Shown here: positions 34,337 through 42,875 of the stretch, piece after piece | How the letters are laid out: each line of letters begins with the position of its first letter | Position numbering within the stretch: the first letter of the stretch is position 1 | Source: Candidatus Obscuribacterales bacterium | Lineage (GTDB): Bacteria > Cyanobacteriota > Vampirovibrionia > Obscuribacterales > Obscuribacteraceae | DNA: 60,590 bases | Reading direction: 5' to 3' | Assembly: GCA_019745505.1 (NCBI GenBank) | Contig: JAIETE010000033.1 | Location: 1 to 60,590 of the forward strand | Notes under the pieces: generated by a model | What the model saw: the letters and a program-made list of their open reading frames with translations, nothing else | Databases searched by the model: none | Told to the model about the DNA's origin: nothing | Position numbers and translations under genes: made by a program

Positions 34337-36703
34337 CTAATAGGCTAAGACATCATCATATTGAATCGGATTGCTCGCCCAGCGGTTTACTTGAGATTGC
34401 AATCGCTCACCGAACATAATCTCAAGATCATCCACCTGCTTTCCAGCTTGTCTGCCAATAGAAAATGCTTCCTTCTCATGGTGCCAATTTCTGTATTCTT
34501 TATAGTTCTTGCCGACCTGTGTCTTGGCTGCGTCTCGGACATCTAAGAGCTCTCGCAGAAGGATGCGCTTGAAGTCGTCTGCAAAATATTGCACTTCAGC
34601 AGGATAATCTCCATCGTAAGATTTGAAGTGCCTCTCAAACATTGACTCCATTGCTCGATACCAATCCGGAGCCTGATCTTTACCGAAAAGTCTGGCTTCT
34701 GTTTTGGCGGAGAAAAAATCTGCAGGTACATCGCGAGAGATAAGACCGTCGATTGTCGCTTCAACACTCTTGAGATATTCTGCATCCAATTCATGCCTGG
34801 GCTTAGCGAGCGTTCCATCGCGTTTTGCTGCAGCCAACTTTTCCGCACGAGCAACTTCTTCCGGACTCAGCACGCGACCGGCGCGTTTGGAATTGACATC
34901 TTCCACCAACTCACGTGGAAATTTTCTCTGTACATTATTCTGACCAAGTTGAACTACTGAATCAATCTCATCACTAGTAAGCGGCCGACCTGTGGTATCG
35001 CGGCCGGTGACAATGTCTATCAAATTTCGCAGTATTGTCGCATCCTGCTCACCATGAAGAATCTCGTGAACATATGAATCAACGGTATCACCGGCAAAGC
35101 CTTCATCGTATCTGTCCGACGTTTTATAGAGCACCTCATCTTTCAGATAGATATCGCCTCGTCCATATGCTGCCGATTCAAGAGCAGTGCTATCAAGGCG
35201 TTTCACTCCAATGTTCGGAACAATTCGGGCTGGGTACAGTGACTGCGCGTGCTCATTAACTGTTTGCTCAATGAGTTGGCGCCGCATTTCAAGTTCCTTC
35301 GGAATCAACCCCCTCAAGATATTCTCTTCTTTCAAGTCATCAAAATATTTGTTATAGACAGCTTCCTGAGGCGTTCCTTCCACCAAGTCCATGACCTGGC
35401 GAACATTGGAAAACTCAGCATCAGTCATCGGTCTGACGCCGCCATTGCCGTCAGCAATCAGAATGTCAGGTCTGCCCTGGGACTTTAGAGATTCGAGTCT
35501 GGACATCTTTTGCTCGAGGTCGAATATCGCCTGACGGTCTGAAATTACACCATCAATTCGGCGCAAGAATTCAATGCCGGCGTTTGAGGGAAGTTCGGGC
35601 ATCTTCAGATCAGATTCGCTTCCAGCGCTGGTTTTCCATGGTGCTTCTCTTTTCGGAGCTGCGAGCATGGCATCCGCCATTTCGGGCAAGACGGTCTGAG
35701 GCTCTGCAAATCTCATTCCACCTTTGACTCTCTTGTCTGCTGTTCCCGTCGCGCTCCGGGTTGTTTGAACCGCGTTGTCACTGTTCCCTGCCGTACTCTG
35801 GCTCGACCTAACAGCATTATCCCCTGCTCCAAGGGCGCTTTGAGTCGAATTCGCAGCAGCTTCTTCAGCAGCTGCCGACTTAAAATAGTAACTGCCGGAT
35901 CCTTTGGATAGTCGAACAGCGTTTCCTACGCCAAAAGGCGCGGTGACGAGCGTGAATCCAGCCTCTATGGCTACAGCTCCTGTTTTATCTTGTAAATTCT
36001 CCCTTGCTGCCTGGATTTCGGCGATACTGTACTGCGACTTATTCATCAAAATGTCGGCGGACTCAGCGGATTCGCCAACGGCTTTCACAACGCCGGTACT
36101 CGCATGAATCGCGCCATAAGTAGTCAGTCCGATTACTGCGGCATCAGTCGCCAGAGTTACACTACCGGCAATCAAGGAGCCGGCGCCGAATGCCGCGGCC
36201 GCAGCCGGTGCAGCCAGCGTAATGCACGTACCGATAGCAATGCACCCGCCAACCATAGCAAGAGTCTCTAGCGGGCGCTCTGTAACAGCTTCGACGACTT
36301 CTTCGGCAGCACCGAGAACAACCTGAGTTGCAACGTCGGCAGCGCCGCCGATCCAGTCACCAGCAACCTCCCACCATTCCTTATGCTTGCTCTCGCGCTG
36401 CCGCTCGCGACGTTCTTCTCGCGCTCTTTTGCGTTCGGCATTCTTTTCGCGGAGCGCCTGCTCTTCCTGCGCAAGGCACTGCTCAGGAGCCGTCGTACCG
36501 GAGCGATCTCGTGCCTGGATAAACTCAGTCTTGTACGGGTCGGGCAGGTCAAGAATAGTGTCAAACTCAGCGGATTGCGAGCTGGCAGATCGCCGGAATT
36601 TCGAGTCTTCTCGAGCTTGCTCAAGACTCTCATCAAGAAAAACAGCATGTGCGGAAAGGATACGGTCACTGGAAAGACCGACTCCAGAATCTGGATATTC
36701 CAT
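34337..36703 (-). CDS. large toxin-like protein with HExxH metallopeptidase motif
   Basis: A 788-residue protein; ATG giving MEYPDSGVGL chosen (AGG eight bases upstream) over a GTG ten codons earlier. Order: variable polar N-terminus; Arg/Glu-rich coiled region (about 85-115); long hydrophobic Ala/Gly/Val region (about 125-245) like the translocation or pre-toxin segments of polymorphic toxins; Ser/Thr/Asn-rich linker with repeats AGDNAVRSSQS / AGNSDNAVQTTRS; then a helical C-terminal half with VHEILHGEQD, whose His546-Glu547-His550 fits a zinc-protease site. No signal peptide. A metallopeptidase effector is inferred; a structural or phage-type protein is the alternative. Confidence 0.72.
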   Translation of the reverse strand: MEYPDSGVGLSSDRILSAHAVFLDESLEQAREDSKFRRSASSQSAEFDTILDLPDPYKTEFIQARDRSGTTAPEQCLAQEEQALREKNAERKRAREERRERQRESKHKEWWEVAGDWIGGAADVATQVVLGAAEEVVEAVTERPLETLAMVGGCIAIGTCITLAAPAAAAAFGAGSLIAGSVTLATDAAVIGLTTYGAIHASTGVVKAVGESAESADILMNKSQYSIAEIQAARENLQDKTGAVAIEAGFTLVTAPFGVGNAVRLSKGSGSYYFKSAAAEEAAANSTQSALGAGDNAVRSSQSTAGNSDNAVQTTRSATGTADKRVKGGMRFAEPQTVLPEMADAMLAAPKREAPWKTSAGSESDLKMPELPSNAGIEFLRRIDGVISDRQAIFDLEQKMSRLESLKSQGRPDILIADGNGGVRPMTDAEFSNVRQVMDLVEGTPQEAVYNKYFDDLKEENILRGLIPKELEMRRQLIEQTVNEHAQSLYPARIVPNIGVKRLDSTALESAAYGRGDIYLKDEVLYKTSDRYDEGFAGDTVDSYVHEILHGEQDATILRNLIDIVTGRDTTGRPLTSDEIDSVVQLGQNNVQRKFPRELVEDVNSKRAGRVLSPEEVARAEKLAAAKRDGTLAKPRHELDAEYLKSVEATIDGLISRDVPADFFSAKTEARLFGKDQAPDWYRAMESMFERHFKSYDGDYPAEVQYFADDFKRILLRELLDVRDAAKTQVGKNYKEYRNWHHEKEAFSIGRQAGKQVDDLEIMFGERLQSQVNRWASNPIQYDDVLAY

Positions 36704-36794
36704 TGTGAATGCCTGGTAAGTGCTATCCCACACGCATCCTACAGAGCCGCTGTTACTAAGTCGCTACTGAGCCCCAGGTACCGCGGGAGTCCAC

Positions 36795-36823
36795 CTGACG
36801 GGACTTTGCGAGCCTGGTACAAT
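36795..36823 (+). promoter_or_regulatory. promoter of the SRPBCC gene
   Basis: CTGACG (36795-36800), 17 bases, TACAAT (36818-36823) preceded by TGG as an extended -10. The expected start is about 27 bases before the ATG. Confidence 0.6.
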
Positions 36824-36856
36824 TCACGGCCCAATTACCAGCGAAAGGAACGACCC

Positions 36857-37318
36857 ATGGCTGCAGGAAATACTGTCCGACTGCATCGTGTGCTTCGCGC
36901 ACCGGCAGAGCGCATCTATAAAGCATTCATCGATCCGGATGCAATGGCGAAGTGGCTGCCGCCCAATGGATTTACCGGCAAAGTTCATGACATGGATGCC
37001 CGCGTAGGGGGTTCATACTCTATGTCTTTCACCAATTTCAGCACGGGAAGCTCTCACAAATTCGGCGGAACATTCGTTGAGATGAAGGAGTTCGAGCGCC
37101 TGCGCTACACCGACAAGTTTGAAGCAGCTAGCCTACCCGGCGAGATGATGACCACGATTGTTCTGAAAAAGGTCTCTGTCGGAACAGATGTGGAAATCAC
37201 ACAGGAGGGCATTCCTGAAATGATTCCGCCCGACGGCTGCTACCTGGGCTGGCAAGAGTCACTCGTCTTGCTTGCGAAGCTGGTTGAAGCAGAAATTCCG
37301 GATGGGCCGGAAGCCTGA
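36857..37318 (+). CDS. SRPBCC/AHSA1-domain protein
   Basis: A 153-residue single-domain START-like protein of the AHSA1 (Aha1 C-terminal) group. The opening RVLRAPAERIYKAFIDPDAMAKWLPPNG and the closing GWQESLVLLAKLVE are typical. These proteins bind small hydrophobic ligands. The ATG follows AAAGGAA at seven bases; the frame is open far upstream over the divergent gene, but that part is antisense. A promoter with extended -10 lies just upstream, so it is its own unit. Confidence 0.88.
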   Translation: MAAGNTVRLHRVLRAPAERIYKAFIDPDAMAKWLPPNGFTGKVHDMDARVGGSYSMSFTNFSTGSSHKFGGTFVEMKEFERLRYTDKFEAASLPGEMMTTIVLKKVSVGTDVEITQEGIPEMIPPDGCYLGWQESLVLLAKLVEAEIPDGPEA

Positions 37319-37404
37319 AAGTCTGCAATGAAAACTGAAGTCTCCTCGACAGTGCTCTAAGATCATCACGTTATCTTAGTTCGACGGAAAACAAGAGGCT
37401 TCCC

Positions 37405-38991
37405 ATGAAATTTCCAAAACTCTCCGCATCGCTCTTGGCGTTGTCATTGACAATTGCGCAGTCGGGCGTGCTGCCATTGCCGGCAAGTGCTGAGGGACCG
37501 CCCAATCTCAAATTCAATCTTGATGTGGCGAAACAAACGATAACTGAAGCGCAGGTTCAAAGTGCAATTGCAGAAATCGACAAATTGGCGCAAAAACAGA
37601 TTGATACAAATGCAGTGCCGGGAATGGCAATCTCGGTTGTCTTCAACGACAAACTTGTTTTTGCCAAAGGCTATGGAATTCGAGAAGTAGGGAAAAGCGA
37701 AAAAATCGATGCTGACACAGTTTTCCAACTTGCGTCAGTTTCAAAATCGGTGGGTTCGACAGTTGTAGCAGCGGCGGTTGGCGAAAAGATCGTCTCATGG
37801 GACTCAAAAATTAGTGATTTAGATCCGGCCTTCGCACTTTCAGAGCCGTGGGTAACCTCCAATTTGACGATTCGCGATCTGTACTCTCATCGCAGTGGCT
37901 TGCCTGCACACGCAGGAGACATCCTGGAAGACCTGGGCTATGATCGCGCGCAAATTTTGCACCGCTTGCGATACCAAAAGCCAGCCAGCAGTATGCGAGC
38001 AGCTTATGCGTACACAAATTTCGGACTGACCGAAGCAGCAATTGCTGCAGCATCTGCCGCCAAAACGACCTGGGAGCAGCTCAGCGAAGACAAGCTCTAT
38101 AAGCCACTCGGCATGGCATCCACAAGCTCACGCTTTGCAGATTTCTGGAGCCGTCAAAACAAAGCAGTGGGGCATATGTTGGTTGACGGTAAGTGGGTTC
38201 ATAAGCACCAACGCACACCCGACCCGCAATCGCCCGCAGGTGGAGTAAGCTCGTCAGTAAATGACATGGCAAAGTGGATGCGCTTACAAATTGAAGGTGG
38301 AAAGTTCGAGGGCAAGCAGATTGTTGATCAGGATGCAATTGAAGAAACGCATTCACCGCAGATGAAATCCGGTCATAGTCCAATCACAGGGTTGCCGGAA
38401 TTTTACGGTCTGGGTTTCAATGTCAGCTATGACAAACATGGTCGCCTTGTACTTTCGCATTCAGGCGGCTTTGAGTTGGGCGCGGCCACGAATGTAAAAA
38501 TGGTGCCTTCCGAAAAACTCGGCGTATGCGTGCTCACCAATGGTTTTCCGATTGGCATGGCAGAGGGTATTGCAGCGACATTCACAGACCAAGCTTTGTA
38601 TGGAAAACAATCCCAAGATTGGATGGCTCTTTTCAAACAAGTCTTCGCCGATCCAGCCGAACTCGGATTAACAGTCGGCAATTTGAAAAATCCGCCGAAG
38701 ACACCATCGCCGGCCCTGAAGAGTGATGCGTATGTCGGAATATACGAAAACGACTTTTACGGCGACTGCAAAGTCACTGATACAGGTGGAGGTTTGACGA
38801 TTACGCTGGGACCAAGCCTGACAAAACCGATCAAGCACTACGACCGAGATACTTTTACGTGGGAAATGGACACAGAAGATTTGACCGGAGTCAGTGCAAT
38901 TACTTTTACAGTAGGCCCAGACGGAAAGGCTAAGAGCGTGCTGTTCGATAACTTAAACAACAATGGACAAGGGTTGTTTATTCGAAAGTAA
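37405..38991 (+). CDS. exported serine hydrolase of the beta-lactamase class C / DD-peptidase fold
   Basis: A 528-residue periplasmic enzyme. Signal peptide residues 1-29 (ends PASAEG). Catalytic motifs: Ser111-V-S-Lys114 in QLASVSKSV, Tyr203-T-Asn205 in YAYTNFG, and HSGGF in place of the KTG strand. A C-terminal beta domain (about residues 420-528) resembles DUF3471. Such proteins cleave D-amino acid peptides, esters or lactams; the substrate is not predictable. The last 14 bases overlap the end of the convergent NTAQ1-like gene. Confidence 0.88.
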   Translation: MKFPKLSASLLALSLTIAQSGVLPLPASAEGPPNLKFNLDVAKQTITEAQVQSAIAEIDKLAQKQIDTNAVPGMAISVVFNDKLVFAKGYGIREVGKSEKIDADTVFQLASVSKSVGSTVVAAAVGEKIVSWDSKISDLDPAFALSEPWVTSNLTIRDLYSHRSGLPAHAGDILEDLGYDRAQILHRLRYQKPASSMRAAYAYTNFGLTEAAIAAASAAKTTWEQLSEDKLYKPLGMASTSSRFADFWSRQNKAVGHMLVDGKWVHKHQRTPDPQSPAGGVSSSVNDMAKWMRLQIEGGKFEGKQIVDQDAIEETHSPQMKSGHSPITGLPEFYGLGFNVSYDKHGRLVLSHSGGFELGAATNVKMVPSEKLGVCVLTNGFPIGMAEGIAATFTDQALYGKQSQDWMALFKQVFADPAELGLTVGNLKNPPKTPSPALKSDAYVGIYENDFYGDCKVTDTGGGLTITLGPSLTKPIKHYDRDTFTWEMDTEDLTGVSAITFTVGPDGKAKSVLFDNLNNNGQGLFIRK

Positions 38992-39520
38992 AAGCAACTT
39001 CAAACTGAAAAAGATCCATTACTTGTCCAATAGTCTGTTTTCGCATGTCAATCAATTCCATCAGATTGGATTTGTCATTGCGAACAATTGCCGGCCAAGG
39101 TGGTGGTTCTACTTGCCATCGACCATCAGCAGTAAGCATGTGAGATCGGTCGGATGAAAAGACTTTCGCAAATTCGTCCGCATCTATGACTCGAAACTGC
39201 GCTCGATACTTTTCCTGCACCGCACCTTCTCGAAAGGTCGCACTCAAGTAATCAGCAATCGGCGTCGGAGTAGCAAGAAGGGTATCGAGGTCGTACACCT
39301 TCCATCCATTGCTTTTGAAGAGCAGAATTACATGATAGTCCCAAACTACTGGTTGGTCAGGGACAATCCCGGCGCGCTGATGCCACAGAGAGCACGATCG
39401 TGCCTCATTCGAGATCAAGACCACGTTCTTTTCAAACGGACGGAAATCCTTTTCCTGACACAGATGCCAGATGTTTTCTTCGCAATAGTATGGTGCGTAT
39501 TTGTATGCTTCTCGTTTCAT
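38978..39520 (-). CDS. NTAQ1-like protein N-terminal glutamine amidohydrolase
   Basis: A 180-residue homologue of eukaryotic NTAQ1, which deamidates N-terminal Gln to Glu in the Arg/N-degron pathway. The family blocks are present in order: YYCEENIWHLC, VVWDYHVILLF, VYDLDTLL, FRVIDADEFAKVF, SDRSHM and WQVEPPPWPAI. The catalytic triad would be Cys13, His63 and Asp79; the His-to-Asp spacing (16) equals the human enzyme's. Near full family length, cytoplasmic. Bacterial members are uncommon. No aat or clpS gene is nearby. Confidence 0.9.
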   Translation of the reverse strand: MKREAYKYAPYYCEENIWHLCQEKDFRPFEKNVVLISNEARSCSLWHQRAGIVPDQPVVWDYHVILLFKSNGWKVYDLDTLLATPTPIADYLSATFREGAVQEKYRAQFRVIDADEFAKVFSSDRSHMLTADGRWQVEPPPWPAIVRNDKSNLMELIDMRKQTIGQVMDLFQFEVAFTFE

Positions 39521-39699
39521 AAAGCATGTCTCTCCGGTGATGACGATTCATTCGTGTTCAAACAATTCCGAACCTGTCCGAACATTGCATTCAAGGTATC
39601 ATATCTCTGGATTTAGAAACCAGGATTATGAGCGAAACGGTTTCTATCGTCTTTGAAATAAATTCTACCCTCGATGCCTGATTCGACGATTAAAGTGCA

Positions 39700-41040
39700 A
39701 TGTCATTGAGCCTCATCGCAAACTTATACAAGCCGGCGCCATTCATCGAAAGACTTCCGGACGACAAAGTCGATGGAGAGTACAAGCGCTACCGAGCTCA
39801 GATAATGAGCACGATTTTCGTGGGATACGCTGGTTATTACCTGGTTCGCTCAAACATCAACGTGGCAAAGCCGCTGCTAATCAGCGAACTCGGTCTGACC
39901 AAAGGCGATGTCGGATTGCTGGCATCAGCACTCACCATTGCTTATGGACTGAGCAAATTCTTGATGGGCAATGTCTCCGACCGCTCCAATCCAAGATACT
40001 TTTTGGCGACCGGTCTGATTCTCTCGGGCATCGTAAATTCGCTTTTCGGATTCTTGCCCAGTTTGTATTTGATGGTCGCATTCTGGGCAATGAATGGCTG
40101 GTTCCAGGGAATGGGCTGGCCGCCGTGCGGGCGAACGATGGTGCACTGGTTTTCCGATCGAGAGCGCGGCACAAAAATGGCGATTTGGAATCTTGCGCAC
40201 AATGTCGGTGGCATGCTCGCACCCGTCATCGCAAGCTACGCGATCACCATGTTCGGCTCGTGGAAAAACGCGTTCTTCGTCCCCGGTGTGCTCTCGATAA
40301 TCATCGGCCTGCTCGTCCTGATTTTCATGCGCGATACGCCGCAATCCGTAGGGTTGCCGCCAATCGAAGAGTATAAGAACGATTATCCTGTAACCGCAGT
40401 CGAAGATAGAGAAAGAGAGCTGAGCGGCTCTGAGATCCTCTTCAAGTATGTGCTCAATAACAAGTTCTTGTGGATTTTTTCCGCAGCAAATGTGCTGGTG
40501 TACATCGTGCGATACGGCGTGCTCAACTGGGCTCCTACATATCTCACAGAAGTAAAAGGCTACAGCATCACTGATTCAGCCTGGCAATCAAGCCTATACG
40601 AATTGGCCGGAATTCCAGGAATGCTCTTCTGCGGATGGGCTAGCGATAAGCTTTTCCACGGACGACGATCGCCTGTTATGGTCTTCTCCATGAGTTTGAT
40701 TGCCGGTGCCATACTGCTTTATTGGCTCAATCCCAAAGGCAATATGGCCGTGGACACAATAGCCTTGCTGCTCATCGGGTTCCTTATATATGGTCCGGTT
40801 ATGCTCATAGGCGTCGCGGCTTGCGACCTCGTGCCGAAAAAAGCGGTAGGCACGGCAGCCGGACTAACCGGACTATTTGGCTATCTCGGGGCTACAGTTG
40901 CGGAGTTGGGTATCGGACTGATCGTGCAGCATTTTGGCTGGAACGTAGGATTTATCAGCATCATTACTGCGGCTGTTCTATCGATAGCATTACTTGCACT
41001 GACCTGGAATGTGCATGATAGGCGGGAGAACGCACATTAG
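39700..41040 (+). CDS. MFS transporter of the organophosphate:phosphate antiporter (GlpT/UhpT) family
   Basis: A 446-residue inner-membrane carrier with about 12 helices. After a cytoplasmic N-terminus come the OPA-type helix 1 (GYAGYYLVRSNINVAKP), the MFS motif region LSKFLMGNVSDRSNPR, and the family-typical NGWFQGMGWPPCGRTMVHWF. Family members exchange glycerol-3-phosphate or hexose-phosphates for phosphate. No metabolic partner is adjacent, so the substrate is open. No convincing Shine-Dalgarno precedes the ATG. Confidence 0.87.
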   Translation: MSLSLIANLYKPAPFIERLPDDKVDGEYKRYRAQIMSTIFVGYAGYYLVRSNINVAKPLLISELGLTKGDVGLLASALTIAYGLSKFLMGNVSDRSNPRYFLATGLILSGIVNSLFGFLPSLYLMVAFWAMNGWFQGMGWPPCGRTMVHWFSDRERGTKMAIWNLAHNVGGMLAPVIASYAITMFGSWKNAFFVPGVLSIIIGLLVLIFMRDTPQSVGLPPIEEYKNDYPVTAVEDRERELSGSEILFKYVLNNKFLWIFSAANVLVYIVRYGVLNWAPTYLTEVKGYSITDSAWQSSLYELAGIPGMLFCGWASDKLFHGRRSPVMVFSMSLIAGAILLYWLNPKGNMAVDTIALLLIGFLIYGPVMLIGVAACDLVPKKAVGTAAGLTGLFGYLGATVAELGIGLIVQHFGWNVGFISIITAAVLSIALLALTWNVHDRRENAH

Positions 41041-41083
41041 ACATCTGCTCGCCGCGCCCACAAAGATAATGAGAGGCGCATCA

Positions 41084-41128
41084 CAATTCGGGTTTTATGT
41101 CGTGATGTCACGAAGATACCCCGAATTG
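41084..41128 (+). other. nested inverted repeat upstream of the helicase promoter
   Basis: Outer arms CAATTCGGG (41084-41092) and CCCGAATTG (41120-41128) are perfect over nine bases; inside is TCGTG/CACGA with an ATGT loop (41100-41113). It lies between the transporter stop and the helicase promoter. With no T tract it may be a factor-dependent terminator or a protein site. Confidence 0.55.
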
Positions 41129-41148
41129 CCGGTCGACATACGGATACG

Positions 41149-41157
41149 TGGTATTCT
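41149..41157 (+). promoter_or_regulatory. extended -10 promoter of the helicase gene
   Basis: TGG followed by TATTCT, an extended -10 element. No good -35 box is found at 16-18 bases. The start would be near 41164. Confidence 0.45.
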
Positions 41158-41159
41158 GA

Positions 41160-41351
41160 CAACTGCTTAAGGCATCATGTTCGTGGCTAAAACGCCACAA
41201 AGGCTCTCCAGTTCTTTCTTGAGAGGCTACATCTGCCGCTCAGCAGGCTTCTCGGTCAATCCGTTTGCAGACGTTTTTCTGCGGTGGATAAGGACCGATG
41301 GCCTGCAACGTCAGCAAACTGCCAACCGGTTTGCGCTATAAGGAAACTGAG
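41160..41351 (+). promoter_or_regulatory. long structured leader of the DEAD-box helicase mRNA
   Basis: A leader of about 190 bases between the predicted transcript start and the preferred ATG. It contains GTGGC-TAAAAC-GCCAC (about 41192-41207) and GCAGA-CGTTTT-TCTGC just before the two start regions. Long structured leaders are typical of cold-inducible or autoregulated RNA-helicase mRNAs; this is inference here. Confidence 0.4.
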
Positions 41352-42821
41352 ATGAGATTTATTGAACTTGGCTTAGCCGAGCGTCTTTCCAACGACCTGG
41401 AAAAAATTGGATTTGTAGAACCGACCGAAATTCAGGAAAAGACCATTCCTGCAATTCTCGCCGGGCACGACATTATGGCTTCCGCAGAAACCGGCTCCGG
41501 CAAAACTGCGGCTTACGCTCTGCCGATCATTAATGGAATGCGCAACGGCTCGAAGCCGTTGCCTCGCGCATTGATTCTTGTTCCGACAAGAGAATTGGCA
41601 GTGCAAGTAAATGATGAAATTGTTCGATTCGCCAACAAGTGCGGCATTCGTACCGTCACTATTTATGGTGGCGTCAGCATGTTCAATCAGATACGCCTCA
41701 TAAAGAAAGGCGTTGATGTAATTGTCGCGACTCCGGGAAGATTGTTCGACCACATCGAACAAGGCAACGTCAACCTCAGTAAAGTGCAAACACTGGTGCT
41801 GGATGAAGCTGACCGCATGCTCGATATGGGTTTCACCCCTCAAGTACGCAGAATCGTCGCGAAGGTCGAAGGACCACGTCAAACCGTTATGTTCTCTGCC
41901 ACCATCAACAAGGCAGTTGAAAAAACCGGCGAAGAATTCCTGACCAACCCGGTAAACATATTCGTCAACACGAACCGCGTCGAACCGGCAACCATTGATC
42001 AGAAGATTCACCTGGTCTCGGAAGAGGGCAAAACGCCGCTGCTTATCGAGCTTCTCAGCAAGCAACTTACCGATGCGGCTCAAAATACCGTTCTGGTTTT
42101 TACAAAAACACGCCACCGCGCATCGAAGATTTGCAAGAAACTGAACGATGCAAATATCAGCGCCGGTGAAATTCACAGCGACATTTCGCAGAACAAGCGA
42201 GAGTCGACTTTGAAGAAATTTCGCTCTGGAGAAATATCCGTATTGGTGGCGACAGACGTCGCTGCACGCGGTCTCGATGTTCCGGCAATCAGCCATGTAA
42301 TCAACTTTGACCTGCCCCTTGGCGCTGCCGATTATGTTCACCGCATCGGACGCACCGGTCGCGCAGGACGCTCTGGTATCGCGCTTTCTTTCGTCAGTGA
42401 TGAGCAGCGTTATTTGATACGCGACATCGAGAAAGTCACCGGGCGTTCACTTGATCCGGATAGCCCTTTCAATTCAGTTCGCTCCAAAGGGAAAGAATCG
42501 AAAGGCCACAAGTCTCAATCGAGTGCAAATCCATGGAAGCGCAAGCAGGGTTCGCAATCAAATGATGCTTCAGCTCATAAAGCACGCAGAGAGTCCAACA
42601 ACTCGCGCGGACATCAATCGAGACCTGAGAATCAAGGCTTTAACAGGAATAAACCAAAGACAGCAAAAGCGGCGCATCACGGACACCAAACCGATGCACT
42701 CCGCAGCAAGTCCTACGAACCACGCGGTCAAGCAAAGATAGCGGCAGCAGTGCTCGATGAAAGAGAGCAAGACCTCGCTGTCTGGAAAGAAATGGCTACC
42801 CGCATACTTGGCAGCAAATAG
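41352..42821 (+). CDS. DEAD-box RNA helicase (RhlE/CsdA-like)
   Basis: A 489-residue RNA helicase. Motifs in order: Q motif (FVEPTEIQEKTIP), motif I AETGSGKT, Ia PTRELA, Ib TPGR, motif II DEAD in LVLDEADRMLDMGF, III SAT, then VATDVAARGLDVP and HRIGRTGRAG. The C-terminal 110 residues are a basic, Gln/Asn/Ser-rich disordered tail for RNA binding. I prefer the ATG giving MRFIELGLAERL, the usual opening of the family, with AAGGA at eight bases; an ATG at 41298 would add 18 residues. Probable role: rRNA/mRNA remodelling. Confidence 0.9.
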   Translation: MRFIELGLAERLSNDLEKIGFVEPTEIQEKTIPAILAGHDIMASAETGSGKTAAYALPIINGMRNGSKPLPRALILVPTRELAVQVNDEIVRFANKCGIRTVTIYGGVSMFNQIRLIKKGVDVIVATPGRLFDHIEQGNVNLSKVQTLVLDEADRMLDMGFTPQVRRIVAKVEGPRQTVMFSATINKAVEKTGEEFLTNPVNIFVNTNRVEPATIDQKIHLVSEEGKTPLLIELLSKQLTDAAQNTVLVFTKTRHRASKICKKLNDANISAGEIHSDISQNKRESTLKKFRSGEISVLVATDVAARGLDVPAISHVINFDLPLGAADYVHRIGRTGRAGRSGIALSFVSDEQRYLIRDIEKVTGRSLDPDSPFNSVRSKGKESKGHKSQSSANPWKRKQGSQSNDASAHKARRESNNSRGHQSRPENQGFNRNKPKTAKAAHHGHQTDALRSKSYEPRGQAKIAAAVLDEREQDLAVWKEMATRILGSK

Positions 42822-42856
42822 GGCGCACCACACTTAGTCATTGTTTTACGGAGATC

Positions 42857-42875
42857 ACTCGCTGCTCTAGCGAGT
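42857..42875. other. hairpin between convergent genes
   Basis: A perfect seven-base stem ACTCGCT/AGCGAGT with a five-base loop, overlapping the stop region of the gene at 42867 and 35 bases after the helicase stop. No T tract on either strand, so terminator function is doubtful. Confidence 0.4.

Noticed and set aside
36383..36856. Upstream extension of the SRPBCC gene
   Set aside because: Antisense to the large toxin-like gene; the domain, ribosome site and promoter all fit the ATG at 36857.
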